This document shows, in pieces, positions 60,370 to 64,000 of a stretch of 64,000 bases of DNA; the first letter of the stretch is position 1, and each line of letters starts with the position of its first letter. The notes under the pieces were generated by a model, which saw only the letters and a list, made by a program, of their open reading frames with translations, made no database searches and was not told the origin of the DNA. The stretch covers positions 1,426,001 to 1,490,000 of the forward strand of contig NZ_JADFFM010000001.1 in the NCBI RefSeq assembly GCF_015221995.1, in the 5' to 3' direction. The position numbers and the translations under genes were made by a program. The DNA is from Mucilaginibacter boryungensis (GTDB taxonomy: Bacteria > Bacteroidota > Bacteroidia > Sphingobacteriales > Sphingobacteriaceae).

Positions 60370-61305
60370 TTACGAGTTTTTCAGATCAGAAAAGTCGCAT
60401 TGCAGGTTGCTGTTCCAGTTCCCTGTGCGTGCGGCAGCATCATAGGTTGATTGCATAAATTGCAACAACGTTTTTTCGGGATTGGCTGCTTGCTGCACAA
60501 CATCATAGGTTAAAAAGAATTCGCCCATGGTGGTATCATAAAAAGCCTCGGGCGGACTAACTTTCTGGCTGCCAAAATCGCCGGGTGTTGGATAACAATA
60601 GGAGTAGAACGCCGGTTGCGGAAATTGATCACTACCCGGCCAAAAACCGCATGAACTAACCTCGTGCGAATAAGCCTCCTGCATTACTTCCAGCGGGATA
60701 TTTGGTGCACCGCCTGGATGCTTAGGCGCAGTGCGGCCTGAAAATCGTGTCACAGCCAGATCAAAAGCTCCCCAGAACAAATGTACCGGGCTGCATTTGC
60801 CGCTAAAGCCCGCCCTAAACTCCGTAAACACATTGTTTATTTTTACTAAGGCCTGCCAGTAATTGTTCATAACCCCGGCATTATAAGTAGCTGGCTGGTT
60901 GTTTTCCCGGAAGGGTATAGCCGGATCGACCTCATTTGGTATAGCACTTATCTCTACGTTTATACCAACGGTTTGTAAACTGTTAAATAACTGGTCATAA
61001 AAGCTGGCCACTGTAAAGGCGCCCAATTTAAAATGACACGTTTTGCCGGTACTGGTTGTGATATGTAATTGGTGGCTTATAAAGTCCAGATCGATCTGAA
61101 AGGTGCCATCATGATAGGGTATGCTGCCTGTGGTTAATCCGGTGGCGCTAATGTACAGGGTTACATGCCACGAGTGGTTTATCCAGGGCGTTTGCACTAA
61201 TCGTATTTTGCCTATCATCTGTGTCCACATGTGCACATTGGCAATGGTATCTTTTAAAGTTTCGTAGTTAAGTATTGGCCATTTATTTACACCTGTGTTG
61301 CTCAT
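60370..61305 (-). CDS. DUF5996 family protein
   Basis: The ATG at 61305 (MSNTGVNKWPILNYETLKDT) gives 311 residues; the longer frame to 61431 overlaps the rpsJ 3' end. It shows HMWTQMIGKIRLVQTPWINH, NEVDPAIPF, HLFWGAFDLAVTRFSGR and FPQPAFYSYCYPTPG, typical of DUF5996. Function is unknown. It occupies the place where rplC would lie in the usual S10 operon order. Confidence 0.85.
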   Translation of the reverse strand: MSNTGVNKWPILNYETLKDTIANVHMWTQMIGKIRLVQTPWINHSWHVTLYISATGLTTGSIPYHDGTFQIDLDFISHQLHITTSTGKTCHFKLGAFTVASFYDQLFNSLQTVGINVEISAIPNEVDPAIPFRENNQPATYNAGVMNNYWQALVKINNVFTEFRAGFSGKCSPVHLFWGAFDLAVTRFSGRTAPKHPGGAPNIPLEVMQEAYSHEVSSCGFWPGSDQFPQPAFYSYCYPTPGDFGSQKVSPPEAFYDTTMGEFFLTYDVVQQAANPEKTLLQFMQSTYDAAARTGNWNSNLQCDFSDLKNS

Positions 61306-61335
61306 AATATAAATATATAACAAATGCCTTAAACA

Positions 61336-61365
61336 ACAAAAGCCCCGACTTATCGGGGCTTTTGT
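61336..61365. terminator. Bidirectional terminator after rpsJ
   Basis: ACAAAAGCCCCGA and TCGGGGCTTTTGT form a perfect 13-bp stem with a four-base loop (CTTA). It lies between the rpsJ stop and the DUF5996 gene, so it should stop the ribosomal transcript here. Confidence 0.9.
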
Positions 61366-61390
61366 ATGGTATTTTGATCTTCCGGTACTA

Positions 61391-61696
61391 TCACACTTTG
61401 ATCTCAACTTCAACACCGCTTGGCAATTCAAGCTTCATTAAAGCGTCAACAGTTTTTGAGTTTGAACTGTAAATGTCCAGTAAGCGTTTGTAAGAGCATA
61501 GTTGGAATTGCTCGCGTGCCTTTTTGTTTACGTGCGGTGAACGCAAAACGGTGAAAATTTTCTTTTCAGTTGGCAACGGAAGTGGTCCGCTAACTACAGC
61601 GCCTGTCGGCTTTACTGTTTTTACGATCTTCTCAGCTGATTTATCAACCAGGTTGTAATCGTACGATTTTAATTTAATTCTGATTCTTTGGCTCAT
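61391..61696 (-). CDS. rpsJ: 30S ribosomal protein S10
   Basis: The 101-residue protein begins [20 protein letters not shown] and has [20 protein letters not shown], the S10 signature, with [19 protein letters not shown]. It belongs to the small-subunit head and also to antitermination complexes (NusE). It lies 153 bases after fusA, with a repeat-rich gap. The rplC gene does not follow. Confidence 0.97.
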   Translation of the reverse strand: MSQRIRIKLKSYDYNLVDKSAEKIVKTVKPTGAVVSGPLPLPTEKKIFTVLRSPHVNKKAREQFQLCSYKRLLDIYSSNSKTVDALMKLELPSGVEVEIKV

Positions 61697-61711
61697 CTTG
61701 TTTTTAATTGT

Positions 61712-61843
61712 GGGATTTCACCGATTAAGGATGATTTCACCGATTTGTTAATTTGACGCGCCTAAGAGCTATTTATTAGGTCGCGGCAGTTATCTTAAAT
61801 TACACCGATCAATCTGTGAAATCACAAACTAATCGGTGTAATC
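61712..61843. repeat. ATTTCACCGATT repeats between fusA and rpsJ
   Basis: GGGATTTCACCGATTAAGGA followed by TGATTTCACCGATTTG (61712-61747), then ATTACACCGAT (61799-61809) and its inverted copy ATCGGTGTAAT (61832-61842). The same word appears again at 63978-63991 near the window edge. It is a dispersed repeat type and may fold in the mRNA between the two genes. Confidence 0.7.
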
Positions 61844-61849
61844 ATTTTC

Positions 61850-63961
61850 TTAGTTATTACCGGCAGCTTTTTTACCTTTTGCTTTGGCAACTACTTCGTC
61901 CTGTACGTTACGCGGCGCTTCAGCATAGTGATCAAACTCCATGGTTGAAGTAGCACGGCCCGAAGTGATGGTACGTAACTGGGTTACATAACCAAACATT
62001 TCTGAAAGTGGTACGGTAGCTTTAATTACCTGTGCACCTGCACGTGAGTCCATACCTAACAGCTGGCCACGACGACGGTTCATGTCACCGATAACATCAC
62101 CCATGTTTTCTTCAGGGGTAAGGATCTCGATCTTCATGATCGGCTCAAGCAACATTGGTTTACATTTTGGCAATGCCTCGCGGTAAGCCATCTTAGCAGC
62201 TAACTCGAAAGATAGCGCGTCCGAATCGACTGCGTGGAATGAACCATCAATTAAACGTACTTTTAAGCCGGTTAGCGGGTAACCTGCTAATACGCCATTC
62301 ACCATTGAAGCTTCGAAGCCTTTCTGTACAGATGGGATAAATTCACGCGGGATAGCACCACCAGAGATCTCGTTAACGAAAGTTAAACCTTCTTTACCTT
62401 CATCATTTGGCGACAGGATAACCTGTATATCGGCAAATTTACCACGGCCCCCGGTTTGTTTCTTGTATGTTTCGCGGTGTTGTACAGTACCTGTGATAGA
62501 CTCTTTGTAAGCTACCTGTGGCGCGCCCTGGTTAACTTCAACTTTAAACTCACGTTTCAAACGGTCCATGATGATATCCAGGTGAAGCTCGCCCATACCG
62601 CTAATTACGGTCTGACCGGTTTCTTCGTCTGAATTTACACGGAAGGTTGGATCTTCTTCAGATAATTTACCTAAAGCCATACCCAGTTTATCAACGTCGG
62701 CCTGTGTTTTAGGCTCAATCGCTAAACCGATAACCGGCTCAGGGAAGTTCATTGACTCCAATACGATAGGGTGTTTCTCATCGCAAAGGGTGTCACCTGT
62801 TTTAATATCTTTAAAGCCTACTACCGCAGCAATATCACCTGCACCTACGTTAGGGATAGGGTTCTGCTTGTTAGCGTGCATTTGGAATATACGGCTGATA
62901 CGCTCTTTGTTGTCAGAACGCATGTTGTGTACATACGAACCGGCTTCAAGGTTACCAGAGTATACGCGGATAAAGCACAGACGGCCTACAAACGGGTCAG
63001 TAGCAATTTTAAATGCTAAAGCTGCAAATGGCTCTTTAACATCCGGTTTACGTAATATTTCAGCGCCAGTTTCAGGGTTGGTACCAATAATACCTTCCAC
63101 ATCCATTGGTGAAGGCAATAACTCCATCACGTAATCAAGCATGGTTTGTACGCCTTTGTTCTTGAATGATGAACCGCAGGTCATCGGAACAATTTTAGCG
63201 TCTAATACAGCTTTACGTAAAGCGTCAAGCACTTCGCGCTCGGTAATGGTTTCAGGGGCGTCAAAGAATTTCTCCATTAACGACTCATCATACTCAGCTA
63301 CCGATTCCAATAATTTTTCTCTCCACTCGGTTGCTTCTTCCAGCATATCGTCAGGGATAGGCACTTCAGTAAAGGTCATACCTTTATCATGCTCGTTCCA
63401 AACCACACCGCGGAAGTTGATCAGATCAACCACACCTTTAAAGTTCTCTTCAGCACCAATTGGCAATTGCAATGGTACGGCGTTGCTGCCCAACATGGTT
63501 TTAACCTGTTTAACAACATTTAAAAAGTCGGCACCGCTACGGTCCATTTTGTTAACGAAACCTATACGGGCAACGTTATAGTTGTTAGCAAGCCTCCAGT
63601 TAGTTTCAGATTGAGGTTCAACACCATCAACCGCGCTGAATAAGAATACCAAACCATCTAATACACGCAGCGAGCGGTTTACCTCAACGGTAAAATCCAC
63701 GTGGCCCGGGGTATCAATAATGTTGATATGGTAGTTGTGGTTCCTGTATTTCCAGTTTACAGTAGTAGCAGCCGATGTAATGGTGATACCACGTTCCTGC
63801 TCCTGTGCCATCCAGTCCATGGTAGCTGCACCTTCGTGCACCTCGCCAATTTTGTGGCTAACACCGGCATAATAAAGGATACGCTCGGTAGTAGTAGTTT
63901 TACCGGCATCAATGTGAGCGGCAATACCTATATTTCTTGTATATCTTAAGTCTCTTGACAT
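61850..63961 (-). CDS. fusA: Elongation factor G
   Basis: EF-G catalyses translocation on the ribosome using GTP. The 703-residue protein has the G1 loop [16 protein letters not shown]3 DTPGHVDF, G4 NKMDRSG and domains II to V, with [20 protein letters not shown] in the domain III-IV region. Length fits the canonical form. It precedes rpsJ, as in the str operon, but no earlier ribosomal gene falls inside the window. Confidence 0.97.
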   Translation of the reverse strand: MSRDLRYTRNIGIAAHIDAGKTTTTERILYYAGVSHKIGEVHEGAATMDWMAQEQERGITITSAATTVNWKYRNHNYHINIIDTPGHVDFTVEVNRSLRVLDGLVFLFSAVDGVEPQSETNWRLANNYNVARIGFVNKMDRSGADFLNVVKQVKTMLGSNAVPLQLPIGAEENFKGVVDLINFRGVVWNEHDKGMTFTEVPIPDDMLEEATEWREKLLESVAEYDESLMEKFFDAPETITEREVLDALRKAVLDAKIVPMTCGSSFKNKGVQTMLDYVMELLPSPMDVEGIIGTNPETGAEILRKPDVKEPFAALAFKIATDPFVGRLCFIRVYSGNLEAGSYVHNMRSDNKERISRIFQMHANKQNPIPNVGAGDIAAVVGFKDIKTGDTLCDEKHPIVLESMNFPEPVIGLAIEPKTQADVDKLGMALGKLSEEDPTFRVNSDEETGQTVISGMGELHLDIIMDRLKREFKVEVNQGAPQVAYKESITGTVQHRETYKKQTGGRGKFADIQVILSPNDEGKEGLTFVNEISGGAIPREFIPSVQKGFEASMVNGVLAGYPLTGLKVRLIDGSFHAVDSDALSFELAAKMAYREALPKCKPMLLEPIMKIEILTPEENMGDVIGDMNRRRGQLLGMDSRAGAQVIKATVPLSEMFGYVTQLRTITSGRATSTMEFDHYAEAPRNVQDEVVAKAKGKKAAGNN

Positions 63962-64000
63962 TTTTGTTGTTTTTTGATTTCACCGATTTGGAAAAGATTT

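Noticed and set aside
1..64000. CRISPR array, rRNA or tRNA genes
   Set aside because: I saw no regular spacer-repeat series, no rRNA-like stretches and no cloverleaf with a TTC-type T-loop in the gaps read.

Overview
The window is chromosomal DNA from a member of the Bacteroidota, most likely the family Sphingobacteriaceae (Mucilaginibacter-like, with Pedobacter the main alternative). The evidence is the gene content: SusC/TonB-type envelope genes, DUF4382 lipoprotein, TIGR00730/LOG protein, RAYT transposase, KirBac channel, HU-CCDC81/SPOR protein and trp genes with family-typical termini. Genes also lack Shine-Dalgarno sites, and several starts are preceded by the Bacteroidota -7 box TAnnTTTG. 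Genus is an inference. I see no rRNA, tRNA or CRISPR.

Layout. 1-3.7 kb: a YwbE fragment, an XRE regulator with a membrane tail, an LCM-type methyltransferase, a TPR protein and folC. 3.8-4.4 kb: a vapBC toxin-antitoxin pair set into an otherwise minus-strand row. 4.4-12.6 kb: a minus-strand envelope operon (large TPR protein, beta-barrel protein, HU-SPOR membrane protein, ExbB, ExbD, TonB). 12.7-14.9 kb: a cytoplasmic TPR hybrid histidine kinase. 15.3-21.2 kb: two paralogous Omp85-type barrels flanking small zinc ribbons, a glycine-zipper protein, a lipoprotein, an ECF sigma/anti-sigma pair and a DUF892 protein, which looks like an envelope-stress island. 21.3-31.2 kb: two tandem MFS exporters, an SDR, a GT2, recR, a sodium symporter, a LOG protein, a secreted protein and a PAS-LuxR regulator. 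31.2-38.8 kb: a KirBac channel, a trp leader attenuator with trpD-F-B-A, nhaA, a Sua5/YrdC protein and yceI. 39.2-42.0 kb: a DUF4382 lipoprotein, a RAYT element with REP-like ends, and sucC, whose 3' end is duplicated across the element. 42.6-50.6 kb: a CDF transporter, a SnoaL-like protein, an epimerase-like protein, a GH25 lysozyme, an uncharacterised secreted protein, a long-chain acyl-CoA ligase, small secreted proteins and a Cys-domain/TonB protein. 50.7-58.5 kb: pruA, two beta-carbonic anhydrases around a DUF1275 protein, a SulP transporter and an acyl-CoA carboxylase. 58.6-64 kb: a stand-alone EVE-like protein beside a MITE, an inositol oxygenase-like protein, a DUF5996 protein, rpsJ and fusA.

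The most informative non-coding signals are these: a complete trpL attenuator (15-residue leader with three Trp codons, terminator, and a visible competing antiterminator); a perfect 68-bp direct repeat bracketing the RAYT element and duplicating the sucC 3' end; an intergenic-type repeat translated inside folC; a 10-bp-phased A-tract array at 42.3 kb; a 22-bp palindrome at the yceI promoter; and several families of short intergenic inverted repeats. The ribosomal str/S10 gene order stops after rpsJ at a strong hairpin.
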